Source: Bacteroidota bacterium (GTDB lineage: Bacteria > Bacteroidota > Bacteroidia > NORP154). Taken from it: a stretch of DNA of 64,000 nucleotides. Every line of letters starts with the position of its first letter. Within the stretch, counting starts at the first letter, position 1. Under the pieces are notes generated by a model. The model saw only the letters and a program-made list of their open reading frames with translations. It was not told the DNA's origin and did not search any database. The DNA lies in assembly GCA_022572355.1 (NCBI GenBank), contig JACZWC010000021.1, positions 1 through 64,000 on the forward strand, read 5' to 3'. The translations under genes and the position numbers were made by a program. Below, in pieces: positions 29,741 through 41,900 of the stretch.

Positions 29741-32017
29741 TCAACGACTTACCACGATTTCTGCTCTTCTATTCAATTTTAATTCTTCTGGAGTACACTG
29801 CTCGCATTTTACAGCAGGTTGCGTTTCGCCAAATCCTGCTGAACTCAATCTGGAACTATCAATTTCTTTATTAATGAGATAGTCAGCAATCCTTTTACCT
29901 CTGCGTTCAGAGAGCCATAGATTGTACTTATCGCTGGCGTCATCATCACTGTGTGCATTTATGGTGAGCTTCATAATTGGTTCGCTCTTCATCTTAATGG
30001 CAAGCTCATCGAGCATATCCATGGCCCTGTAGGTGAGGTACGAGGAATTGCTGTTGAAATAGATGTTTAATCCGTCTTTGTTTATCGGAGCATTTACCTC
30101 TGATTTTACGGGTTGATTTTCCAATTCGCTGGCGGCTAACAATTCTTCTATAGTCAGGTCAATGCATTCATCTGACTCTTCAACAGACATATCATAGGAA
30201 TCTGGACACAATCCAAGGTTTGATTCTCCCATCATGGCCAGGTCATTTAATCCCATTTCCAAATGTGAAAAAACAAAAGCTACCTGATTGTTCTCTGAAA
30301 GTATGGCCAATTGATCTTCTTTGTCCATATCTATAGCACTGCCACTGAATCCCCGATACAAGGTAATTTCATCGCCTGCTGTCAAACTCATCAGCGCTAA
30401 TGAATTAATTGCGGTATGCGGAAGTTTAACGTAAACGAATTCGCCTTCTTCATTACTCGTTAATCTTGCCACCACTTTATCTCCACTCATGATCAATAGT
30501 TCCATGTCAGGATAAAATTCTTCACTCATTAGTATGAAGTTTTCATCGTGTGGCAAATTTTCAAATTTGAAAGATCCATCAGCATTGGTGAAAGCTTCAA
30601 AAATCACTAGTTCAGCATCATTCATAAGTAGAATTTTAATTCCACCCATCTCTCTCGCCGGCAGCGATTTGAAATTTATCATCCCGCCTATTGATTTGGT
30701 GAGTTTACCTTCTACCATTCCAATTGTATCTACTTCATAGAGAAATTGTAATGAACCCAATTCTTTCAAAGAGAGCTTTTTGTACACAAAATCTCCCGAT
30801 CCCATGTTGGTCAGGCTAGCTACAATATTTAATTCATCATCCAAAATGAGCAGCACAACATCTGTAACGTCATCGGCTCGAATCCTATAACTTTGATTAT
30901 AGGGAAGGTTTACAAATGTAAATGCGCCATCCGCATCAGTTTCGGTGGTAAATACGATCTCTCCATCTTCATTGATGAGGTAAACTCTCAAGCCTGCCTG
31001 CTTTTTCCCTGGCAGTGACCGGAACTCAAATATCCCAGATAGGGTTTTTCCAAGTTCAGATTCAGAATACCAGTCCACGGAGAAGCCATAAATGTCGTCG
31101 CGTCCGGCGCCATCTATTCGATTTGAAGAGACGTAGCCCGACTCACTGTTATTAAAGAATATTCCGAAATCATCAGCTACGGTATTGATTGATTCATCTA
31201 AGTGTATCACTTTGGAGGGTAGTCCATTGTAAATGACAGAGTAAAAAAGATCGAGTCCACCAAGGCCTGGATGGCCATTTGAGGAAAAGAACAAGAGGCT
31301 ATCCTTATACAAAAATGGAAACACTTCATCACCTGAGGTGTTAACTTCACTTCCAAGGTTGACCGGATCACCCCATGTTTCGCCCAAACGCTGGCATTTA
31401 TAGATGTCCTTTCCACCAAATCCTCCATCCATATCAGAAACAAAATATAGGTATTGGCCGTTGCTGGAGAGGCTAGGGTGTCCAAAGGAATATTCCGGCT
31501 GGTTAAAACTCAGAAGTTGAATTTCCTTCCATTGTTTTCCATCTTTGGATGCCGAAAAGATTTGTGGCCTGTAAAATCGTTTCTTATCAATCTTATAAAA
31601 TTTAACTCTGGTGAAAAATGCTTCAGAACCATCTGTGCTGAAGGTAATGGGCCCGGAATGATTGAGCTGGCTGATCCGATTTGAAAATAGCTTCGGCTTT
31701 GAAAAGGCAAATGTGTCATCTATTGAAGACATATTTGAGTATTGGATTGACAGATAGGAGTTGCTTTTAAAAGTATTCTCCCCAAGATTTACATAATCGA
31801 TTTCCCTTTCTGATACAAACACGAGTTTGTCATCTAATACTATTGGGGAAAATTCAACTCCTGACGTGTTCAACCCCTTCAATTTGTACACATCAAATAC
31901 TGGAAGTTGTACCAAGGAGTCCTTTGATCCATTTCCACAGACAGGCTTGGGAGCAAGCGCAACGAAAATTGCTAAGAGTAATCCGCACGTGTATGTTAAA
32001 CAGTTTGAAATTCCCAA
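29741..32017 (-). CDS. OmpA-family protein with PD40/WD40-type propeller and regulatory-like repeats
   Basis: A 758-aa outer-membrane-associated protein. A signal peptide (about 1-28) is followed by PD40-like propeller blades (GHPSLSSNGQYLYFVSDMDGGFGGKDIY, SNGHPGLGGLDLFYS). Then come two carboxypeptidase-regulatory-like segments (GAFTFVNLPYNQSYRI and GSFKFENLPHDENFIL) and a C-terminal OmpA peptidoglycan-binding domain (about 640-757; NAHSDDDASDKYNLWLSERRGKRIADYL). This resembles PorE/SprE-class T9SS accessory proteins and OmpA proteins often paired with PorP/SprF. It starts 11 bp after PorP/SprF, so one operon. The probable role is anchoring the secretion or adhesion complex to peptidoglycan. 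Confidence 0.88.
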   Translation of the reverse strand: MGISNCLTYTCGLLLAIFVALAPKPVCGNGSKDSLVQLPVFDVYKLKGLNTSGVEFSPIVLDDKLVFVSEREIDYVNLGENTFKSNSYLSIQYSNMSSIDDTFAFSKPKLFSNRISQLNHSGPITFSTDGSEAFFTRVKFYKIDKKRFYRPQIFSASKDGKQWKEIQLLSFNQPEYSFGHPSLSSNGQYLYFVSDMDGGFGGKDIYKCQRLGETWGDPVNLGSEVNTSGDEVFPFLYKDSLLFFSSNGHPGLGGLDLFYSVIYNGLPSKVIHLDESINTVADDFGIFFNNSESGYVSSNRIDGAGRDDIYGFSVDWYSESELGKTLSGIFEFRSLPGKKQAGLRVYLINEDGEIVFTTETDADGAFTFVNLPYNQSYRIRADDVTDVVLLILDDELNIVASLTNMGSGDFVYKKLSLKELGSLQFLYEVDTIGMVEGKLTKSIGGMINFKSLPAREMGGIKILLMNDAELVIFEAFTNADGSFKFENLPHDENFILMSEEFYPDMELLIMSGDKVVARLTSNEEGEFVYVKLPHTAINSLALMSLTAGDEITLYRGFSGSAIDMDKEDQLAILSENNQVAFVFSHLEMGLNDLAMMGESNLGLCPDSYDMSVEESDECIDLTIEELLAASELENQPVKSEVNAPINKDGLNIYFNSNSSYLTYRAMDMLDELAIKMKSEPIMKLTINAHSDDDASDKYNLWLSERRGKRIADYLINKEIDSSRLSSAGFGETQPAVKCEQCTPEELKLNRRAEIVVSR

Positions 32018-32028
32018 TTTCCAGTCAA

Positions 32029-32943
32029 TTAGAACATTCGGGTAGATATGGATTCTGTCTTGCCAACTTTAAAGTCTACTCCTATGAAGAACTCATGCGA
32101 GCCGTTGTTATATTTATTCAATTTGTTGAGGCCCAGATCATAGGAATATCCCAGCCGAAGATAATTTGTAATATTAAATTCTGTGAGAAATACCAAATCC
32201 TGAGAGGTGCGATAGGAAACTCCAAGCCAAAACACTTTCTTAAATAACGCGCTTAAATTCACATCTATACTCAATGGTGCGGCTCCGGTGTATTTCATCA
32301 TGAAAGAAGGTTTTAGCACAACATTGTCGCTTATCACAAAAGCTTTTCCGAACATGAGCATGTAATGTCGGTATAACTGTGATCGCAGGTCAACCGCACT
32401 AGAGTATTTGATTTTTTGTTGGGTCAGATGAGTCACAGTAAGTCCGGCATACAGCGTATTGGTGTAATAGTACAACCCAAAATCGAAGCTCGGCACAAAC
32501 CTACCGGAAATTGATGCGTTGGTAAATTTATCCTGGTCCTTGTATTCCAACTGTGAGCCATCCAGTTGAAAGCGATAAAGTCCTGCCCTCAATCCCATTG
32601 ATAACTTTCCTGTAGATAGAGGTAAATGATATGCATAGCTACCAAAGAAGCCGATGTTATTGCTAGGTCCGATATTGTCGTTAACTACATTAAAACCAAT
32701 GCCCATCCTTTTTGCTGTCAGGGGACCGTGTATGCTGAAAGTCTGGCTAACGGGAGCGCCTTTCATTCCCACCCATTGGTTTCGATACAGCAATACGGCA
32801 CTGATTGATTTCCTGCTTCCAGCATAAGCCGGATTGATACTGAACAAGTTGAACATATACTCGCTGTACTGGGCATCCTGCTGTGCTTGTGCTGTTGTGC
32901 AGTAGAGCAATACAATTATGATTATGTTCCTTTTACCAATCAT
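32029..32943 (-). CDS. PorP/SprF-family T9SS outer-membrane protein
   Basis: A 304-aa beta-barrel-like protein with a signal peptide (cut near TAQAQ) and the family hallmark QDAQYSEYMFNLFSINPAYAGSRK, followed by YRNQWVGMKGAP and alternating beta-strands to a C-terminal aromatic (STRMF). PorP/SprF proteins help deliver or hold T9SS cargo that carry the type B C-terminal domain. In Flavobacterium johnsoniae sprF directly follows sprB. Here the ATG follows the TAG of the 3145-aa type B adhesin with no intervening base, so translation is probably coupled. Confidence 0.95.
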   Translation of the reverse strand: MIGKRNIIIIVLLYCTTAQAQQDAQYSEYMFNLFSINPAYAGSRKSISAVLLYRNQWVGMKGAPVSQTFSIHGPLTAKRMGIGFNVVNDNIGPSNNIGFFGSYAYHLPLSTGKLSMGLRAGLYRFQLDGSQLEYKDQDKFTNASISGRFVPSFDFGLYYYTNTLYAGLTVTHLTQQKIKYSSAVDLRSQLYRHYMLMFGKAFVISDNVVLKPSFMMKYTGAAPLSIDVNLSALFKKVFWLGVSYRTSQDLVFLTEFNITNYLRLGYSYDLGLNKLNKYNNGSHEFFIGVDFKVGKTESISTRMF

Positions 32944-35900
32944 CTAGCGAGTTATTTGCACCCATCCATTGTAATGTTGTTCACCGACATTGATAATATA
33001 AAAGTAGGTTCCATCTGGCAGCTCATTGCCATTCTCATTCGTTCCATCCCAAACTATCGTTGTATTGTTGTATCCATCGAATTCCCGCACCTTGTCTTCC
33101 CACCTATTGAAGAGCATCACGTTATTGTCAGAAAATCTATCAATTCCCGTTATAACCCATAGATCATTGTCGCCGTCATTGTTCGGCGAGAATGCATTAT
33201 AAATGTACCACGTACATTCCGGTGTGTTATCAATTCCTATTCTAACAGAATCTACATAGCTGCAACTGTCGTTAACAGAAACCTGCACATAATAGGTTGT
33301 TGAAGTCATAGGTGTGGCAATGGGATTTGCAATTGTCGTATCACTCAAACCTGCGGAGGGATACCATAGATAGGAGATTCCTCCCGACGCTTGCAATTGT
33401 ATTTCATCACCAATGCAAGTAGTTTCATCGCTTCCTGCACTAATTGCACTTTGTCCATAAAGGATTACCTCGACGCTCGCAGCATAACTCAAGCAGCCAC
33501 CTATTGTTTCAATGACATAATAGATGTTCGATCCAACGACCAGGGTAGGGACAAAACTATTACCACTTGCAATAGAGGTCAATAGCGTATCCTCAAACCA
33601 CAAAATAGTTCCCCCTGATTGAGGAGTAGCGGTAATTGGTAGAATTACATCGCCTTCACAGTAGCTGGGTTTAGATGCGACCAGCGGAGGAACTGGATTT
33701 GAAATGACGTTTATTGTAACACTGCCTCCTGCATTTCCATTGCAATCGAGTGAGTCAAAGATGGATAGAAGCGTATAGGTTGTTGTAACCGACGGAGAAA
33801 AAGTTATTGAGTCACCAGGTAGTAATCCGAGAAGAGTATCAATATTTGTACCGTCCGTGTAACTTATGTTAAATGGGCCAGAGCCGATAAAGTTCAACAC
33901 AAAAGTGGAGCTATCACCATTGCATATGGTAGTTGACCCATTTATACTTACCGAAGGAGGAGGTATTACAATAATATAAGCGGTGTCGGAATTGCTGCAG
34001 TTGGAATTGGATCTGGTATAGATTACAGTGTCCACTCCAAATCCAGCAGCTATGGGACTAAAGGTTCCGTTAACTGAGTCAATAATTCCCCCGCCCGACC
34101 ATATTCCACCTCCTGGTAATCCTATCAGGTTAGTCGTAGTGGAATCATTTCCACAGAACGGCCCTGGATTAACAATCGCAACTAAGGGCACATTGAGCAA
34201 TACGATATTGAATGTGTGCGTATAAGCACAAGTACCTCCGGTTGTGTGGGTTATTGTGTAAGGGCCTCCAGCGGTACTCGCAGCCAGATCAATTACGCCT
34301 GTTGAAGAGTTAATCGCCACATTGGGTGGAGCGCTAAATATTCCCGGAGTGCTTGCTATGGTGTCAGGAGCCGGATCAGTTTCATTTATACAATATACAG
34401 AGTCAGGATAACTGAAGTATGGATCAATATAAGGAGCGTCTGAAATAATTGCAGCATCGGTAATTGAACAGGAGTTCTGATCCAGAATGACCAAGAAAAA
34501 AGTATCAGCACATAAAGCAGAAATTGAGGAGGACGTTTGAGAATTACTCCATGAATAAGTGTAGGGTTGCACACCACCTGATACAGCCGCCGCCGCCGTA
34601 CCATCACAAAGACCGAAGCAACTCGCATCTGTAATCGTCATGAAATTGGTAATCAATAATGGCTCCATAACTTGTGCGGAGTCAGTTGCGGAACACCCTG
34701 CGCTATCCGCTACTGTTACCGTATACATATTGGGGCAAAGCCCGCCTGGATTGGCGACCGGTGCTGCACCATTATTCCATGAGTAGGTGTAAGCTCCCTG
34801 GCCATTTAAAGCAACAACGCTTACTGCGCCATCGCAATTTCCAAAACAAACAACGTCAGTGGATGATGTGGTCAAATTTATCTCCGATGGCCCTACAATA
34901 GGAATGCTATCATTAGCGGTGCATCCGATACCATCAGTAATTAGAACACGTACCATTCCAGTGCATAATCCTGCCGCAGTAGCATTGGTTTGAACTGCCG
35001 GATCGTCCCATGAATAGGTATAAGCGCCGTTTCCACCCGTAACTTGAATCATAGCAGATGCATCGCATGCTCCAAAGCAGCTTTCATCAAATGCACTGAT
35101 GGTTGTGCTCATGGTAGGGTTGATTTCCAGAAATGTTTGCACAATGCTATCGCATCCAGCAACTGTTGGTAGAGTATCTTGATAGGTGCCCGAAACAGAT
35201 TGGTAAGCTCCACCCAGGATGATCGAATCGCCACTGCAGATTGTGACAGTATCCTGTACACTGTACACCGGATCAAGCGTTAGCGTTGTGGAGATGATAC
35301 TATCGCAATTATTGATTGTCAGGAATGTATCAACGTATGTTCCTGCAGTATTTTGGAAATTCAAACCGATCTGAATGCTGTCACCTGAACAGATGGTAAG
35401 TGTATTAAATATTTGATATGTCTGATAAACATTTAGTGTTGTTGAAATGATGCTGTCGCAGCCGTCAACTGTTAAATAAGAGTCGGTGTACAGGCCCGAA
35501 GTATTCTGATAAGCGCCAGCTAAAAAGACACTATCATCATCGCAAATATCTATCGTTGGGAAGTTGGAATATGTAGTGTTTACAGTCAACGTAGTTGATA
35601 CAATGCTGTCGCAGCCTGTGACACTGGTCAGCGTATCCATATACGTTCCGGCAGAATTCTGATAAGCGCCTCCAAGGAGTATGCTGTCATTATCACAAAT
35701 GGTGGCTGTAGCGGAAATTGAGAACACCGGATTGATTGTTAATATCATGAAGTCCGTTGATGCCAAACATGGGCCCGCACCGTCAGGATCGTCTGTTGTG
35801 ATGGTAAGCGTAACAGTACCGGCCAATATATCCGCAGCCGATGGAGTATAAACAGTTGTAGGGTCAGTTGCCAGTGTAAATACACCAGAACCAGACGTTG

Positions 35901-38900
35901 TCCAAAGAATAGAAGAGGCCCCACCACCAAATACACCCACCATAGTATGCGTAGAACCCTCACAAATCGTGGCATCCGGCCCTGCAGAAGTAGTGGCGAT
36001 AGGATTAATGTTAAGAATCATAAAGTCTGTAGCTACTCCACATGGCCCGGCAGGATCATCTGTTGTAATGGAAAGGGTAACGGTACCTGCCAATACATCA
36101 GCGGCAGATGGAATATACGTTGTGGTAGGATCAGTAGCCAATACAAAGGCACCGGAGCCTGAAGTTGTCCAGGTAATGGAAGAAGCCGACCCGCCAAAGG
36201 AACCCACCATTATATTGGCAGATCCTTCGCAAATTGTTGCATCTGGCCCTGCACTTGTCGTTGCAGGTGTGTTAACGGTTATCGTTACACCGTCTGACGA
36301 AATGCAGCCATTTGAATCGGTCACCGTAACCAAATAAAACGTTGTAGCAGAAAGAGTAGCCGTTGGATTGGAAATGGTAGAATCATTTAAAGTTGCTCCG
36401 GGGGTCCAGGCGTAGGAATAGGGCATCGTTCCACCTGCGGCAGTAGGAAATCCTCCAATTACTGCACTTCCTCCGCCGCATATTGTATTGCTGATGCCTG
36501 CATCGGGAATCAAAATGGCCGGCTCTAAAATGGTGACGGTATCAGAATTTGAGCACCCGTTGTTATCAGTTATTTTTATCTGGTGACTACCAGCAGATAA
36601 GCCTGAAGCAGTATCATTGAGTATTCCAGATGGTATCCACTCGTAGGTAAGCACGCCAGTTCCACCTGATCCGGATGCCACAGCAAACCCGTCGTTAAAG
36701 CCGTTACAGGTAATATCCATGCTATCTATGATACTAACGGATAGAAATGGAGGTTCAACAATCAGTACACTATCCGAAGCGGTGCAACTATTGCCATCCA
36801 CTATGGTTACAGTGTGCATACCTCCAGCTAATCCGCTTACTGTGTCATTGGTGTTTCCTGATGGAGTCCAAATGATAGTATAGGTTAAGGTGCCACCGCT
36901 GATGTCTACAATGGCGGTACCATCATTGCTTCCAAAGCAAGTCAGGGCCGTGCTATTTGTAATTTGTGCTATTAGTACGGGAGGTTCTGTCACAGTATCT
37001 GAAATGGAATCCGTACATCCAAGCGCATCAGTGATAATGAGTTGATATATCCCACCTGCCAGGTTAGTGGCTGCCGCGTTTGTTTGTGTGCCAGAATCAT
37101 CCCACAAATAAGTAAATGGTGCAGTGCCACCAACAATTGATACGGTTATTGTACCTAAAGAATCTCCCCCGCACAAATTACCAGTGGGAGTTGATGTTAA
37201 GGTCATAGGGATACACGGGCTAAGCACACTTTCATGAGCTCCCATCCAGGGAATAGCGGCTCGGGTAGTGCCGTCGATGTCAAATGGAACGAATGGTGAT
37301 AAAGTAACACCGCTTTTTAGTGTGTCAGGAGAGTTGACCGTTAAATGAAGATCTGAGACTGATGTGAAAATTGGATCGAGGGAAACAGAATTCACATCTC
37401 TGAATGTTCCGAGTTGCCATGCGCTGAGGCTCCCGTAATCTGTTCCAGCATTGTGGCCTAAAATCAAGCCGGTTGTATAGTGATCATTGTAATTCATTGT
37501 AGAAATAACTGCGGCCGTACTTATGTAAACACTATAGCCTCCTCCTGTATTGGAGAATATATTGTTTTGTACACTGTTATTTGCTCCGGTGGTCGAACTA
37601 AAGAAAGGCCGCGCTGAAGTCAAACTTGTGGAGGTAATGTGCACACTGTTGTGATAGATTCTGAGGTAGTTATTATTGGTGGACACATATATCCCATAGG
37701 CCACTCCTGTAGTTCCCAATTGAACAAAGTTATTTGATAGGAGGCCAGGCAGAAGCGGGGTTCCGTCGCAATTTATAGGGAATATCCCATATCCGCTTAT
37801 GGTCGAACTGCGGATTTGGTTGCTCGAAATAATGATGTTATTATCGCAGTTGTTGAGATAGATTCCATAAAAAGTAAAGGCAGAGGAGTTCGTCTGAAGA
37901 ACGTTACTGGTAACCCTTACTGCGTCCTTGTTCTGTACCCAAAATCCCATGTAGTATTGATTGTTCAGCTGGTTATTGTCAATTAGCATTCCGGATTCTG
38001 TAGTGACGGTATAAATGGCATAGGCTCCATTGTTAAATATACTGTTCCGAAATTGATTATTCTCCCCATTGCCAGTTGCCATGTACACCAGGGCTCTCGA
38101 ATTCAATGTTGATAAGACTGTCGGGCCGTTTATAATATCAAAGGCCAGTCGTATATTGGCCGCTCCGTTGATTAGTTCTACGACACGTGCGTTCGTAACA
38201 TTTGTTGCTGCAAGTGTCAGGTGCTTAAATATTACGAAATCGCAATTGTTGAATCTTACCGTATAGTTATCGGTTGATGTAGCGGCGAAGGTTAGGGTAA
38301 CTGCGGTACTATCCAGTACTTCTGATTGAAAGATGACAATGTTTATAACAGAACTTCCACAAATGGAATCAATCTCGATCTGTTCGTTATAAGTGCCGCT
38401 TCGAACGTTGAAAATTACCGGAGCTGAGACTCCTCTAATATTCAAATCTTTAACGGCTTGTGTGAAATCCGGGTAATCCGGCGAACTTCCTCCAATAGTA
38501 TAAATTCCAGCCATTGGTGCTGGTGTAGGGCCAATAGTAACTGTTGCGGCATCGTTACATCCATAGGCATCAGTTATCACAACCGTATACGTGCCGGGAA
38601 TCAGGCCAGTCGCCATCGAATCCGTTTGTAAGCCGGGGTCATCCCATGCATAGGTGTACGGAGGAGATCCACCAATAAGCCTTCCCGTTGCGTAGCCAGT
38701 CCCGGGGCCCGTGCAACTCACGTCAGCCGAATCAGTTATGATAGCGGTAACAATGTTTTGAGTGATGCTGACACTGTGCGTGTAAACACAGCCCGCAGGA
38801 TCAATCACGTCAACTGTAAATGTAGTTGGGGCGCTGATCGTAGCAGTTGGGTTTTGAATATTTGGATCAGATAAAGGCGAGGTTGGCGTCCAGCTGTAGG

Positions 38901-41900
38901 TATATCCCACCGGCAAGGCGGTATCCGTGTAGCACTGTGTAAATCTTGTGTTTGGCCTGTTTGAGCTTGTTATGGCAACAACGGATGTAGGGCATGCATC
39001 TGAGCCATCAAGGTTGCGATAATGAACAGATGTAAATCCGGTGACCGTATAAAATGTTGAGCTGTTAAGAGTCCATGGATCAGGCAAGTTATTAAAACAG
39101 ACTTCCACTACAATATTGGAGACTCCATCCCAGTCATAATTGGCATCGAAGTTGTACATATTCCATCCGGGAACAATGTCTATTGTGTTCGCTGAAAAAA
39201 CCGGTGACAGGCCGGTTATCCAAGTGTTCAGATCGCTTACCGAAGTGCAGCCCATTTTTATTGCAAAGAGTCGGTATTGGGATACACCGTTAATCGCGTC
39301 AATATTAAATCCAAGGCTATTGATGGTCCCAGGAACGATACCGGCAATACGAAGTTCTTGTGCCGTGTATAATATTTGGTGCTTTGCCGTTTGATACCAA
39401 TGGCCATAGGGGGCCGGATACGTGGTAGATCCATTGGACAAAACGCCATCGCCAATCTCATATTCAAAATTGCCAAAGCAAGGTGCACTAGAGACCCCAC
39501 AACTAACTGGATTACCTGGGCCAGCAACATTGAGCTGCACAGTTTGTGTTCCTGAACATATTACAGGCGGATCTGCACCTGCCGTCATGCGAGTGCCAGA
39601 TACAGCGATTGTCACGGAGTCCACTTTGTCGCACAAGCCATTAGATACAAGTGCATAATAAGTGGTCGTGTCAGATGGATATACTTCAGGATTGGATACA
39701 GATGTATCCGAAATTTCCCACGCTGGCGACCAGGCATAGGTGTACACCCCGGCAATATCAGGTACTGTAAGAATTGAAATGGTATCGCCAAAACAAATAC
39801 TGGTATCGTTAGAGGTGGTTAGCGTAAAATTGGTTCCGACATTGATCGTAGCGATTGCTGAACCAGAGCAACTCGATCCTGAATCTGTTACAGTAACCAA
39901 ATAGGTAGTTGTAGCGGTTGGAGTGGCAATTGGATTGCCTATCGTTGAATCCGACAGGCCGGCAGTTGGTGCCCATTCGTAGATTGGGTTAAACAATGGA
40001 GTTGGACAGATAGTTAATTGTAAGTTGGGTAATTTTGTATATCCAAAATCCGGAGTGAGTATGCAACCCGTTCCCATAAAGTTTGTCGTGTTGTTAACGG
40101 TAGAAAAATAGGAAGTGTTGGCGTATTCGATACTGTCGTCCGCAGAAAAGGAAGAATTGGCCCAGCATACCTCTAATACCAGGTTGCTTACACCATCCCA
40201 ACTATAAGAACTGAACAGATTAATGAGATTGATTCCTGGTATACTGGTGTAAGCTGTTGGGCCAAACACCGTTGATGTGGCTTCCCAGTTATTTGAATCC
40301 AGGGTATCGGCTGCTGTGCATCCTAAACTGATGGTGAAGGAGTTAAAGGGCAGTGTGCTGTTTTTGGATAGCACATTCCATCCTATAGCCTCAATAGCTC
40401 CAGCAGTAAAACCGGCAGCTAGCAGATCTGTTGCAAGATACAAGTATTGACTTCTCGCACCGCGATTAGAACCAGAGAAAGGGCTTACCTCCGCAGTACT
40501 CAGTATACCCGAGCCTACCGGGTCGCTGAACGTAGGGCCGGTACAAGGTGTGAAAACATTGGCCACACAAACAGGAGGTGCAAATGTGGCGGTAGTGTTG
40601 AGCTGCACACTCTCGCCTTCACAAATATTCGTATCAACAGGTGTCACTGTAACGGTAGGGCCAACTCCTGAAACAACGATTACCAATGAATCCATTTGCG
40701 TACATCCCGTATCAGAAATTACTTCCACCCAGTAAGTTGTAGTGAATAGAGGAGTGGCAATGGGGTTGGCAATTGTTGGATCTGTAAGATCTCCAAATGG
40801 GTCTTCCCAGGTATATACGAAGGGGCCATCGGCCGGATTGGTAATTATATCTAATTGCACAGACTCATTTAAACAGATGGTGTCAATTGCTGGAGTAAGC
40901 AACATGGGAAATGGTGGTGTGACAAAAACGGTTACGGTGTCTGTATTCTGGCAACTACCACCTAGATTACTGACCACAATATAATCAGTAGAGACTGTCG
41001 GTGTTGCGATTGGGTCTTGGCAGTTGGTGCAGCTTAATCCTGCGGAGGGAGACCAATTAAAATCCGTTCCTCCCGTCGCGTTTAACTGTACCAGTACCCC
41101 ACCCACACAATAAAAATCATCCGGGCCTGCATTCGTCGCCGAAATTACGTCAATATCAAACTCATAGGTTTGAATACCCAAAATAGGACAAGCGTCATCT
41201 TCTACAGTAATGGTGAAGGTATTTAATCCAGCATCTGCTACTGTGGGCACCCACGTGAAACTGCCAGTAACTGGATTTACTCCAACTGTTGTAAAAGTTG
41301 CAGCGGGAATTGTAAGGGTGAGGTTAGTTGACACAGTAAGTGTATCCCCAGCATTGTCATCTGACATAACGATTTCGAAATTAACGGGTGTTCCGGCACA
41401 TACGCTAACAGAATTACTATCCACAAGAACGCCACCACCGCTCAGGTTAATAATACCGCCACTGCTCATGTAAGGAACAATATTTGAAGCGCAGTCCAGA
41501 ACTCTTATCTGCACGTCACGCATTACGCTGCCTATTAGAACACCATTTCTATACTCTTCAACCAGTACCGTAATGATGGCCACCTGTATGCCATCTGGAG
41601 TTATTTTAAGGTTTCCCGAAGTGCTGTCAAAGTTTACGGAACCTGTTGTTGTTGAAATAGGGTAGGTGGGGCTAAATCCAAATACATATGTTAATAGGGA
41701 ACCAGATGTTCCAAGAGCATTAACAAGGGTATAGTACAGAGAGTCACCATCCACATCAAATGCACCTATGTTGTAATTGACCAACTGGTTGTTACAGATG
41801 TAGGGTACGGGTGAGGAGGTAAATACGGGTGAGTTATTGCATATACCACTTGAATTATCCAGCATGGACCTGACGTAACTGTTCTGTGAGGTTGGAGTGA

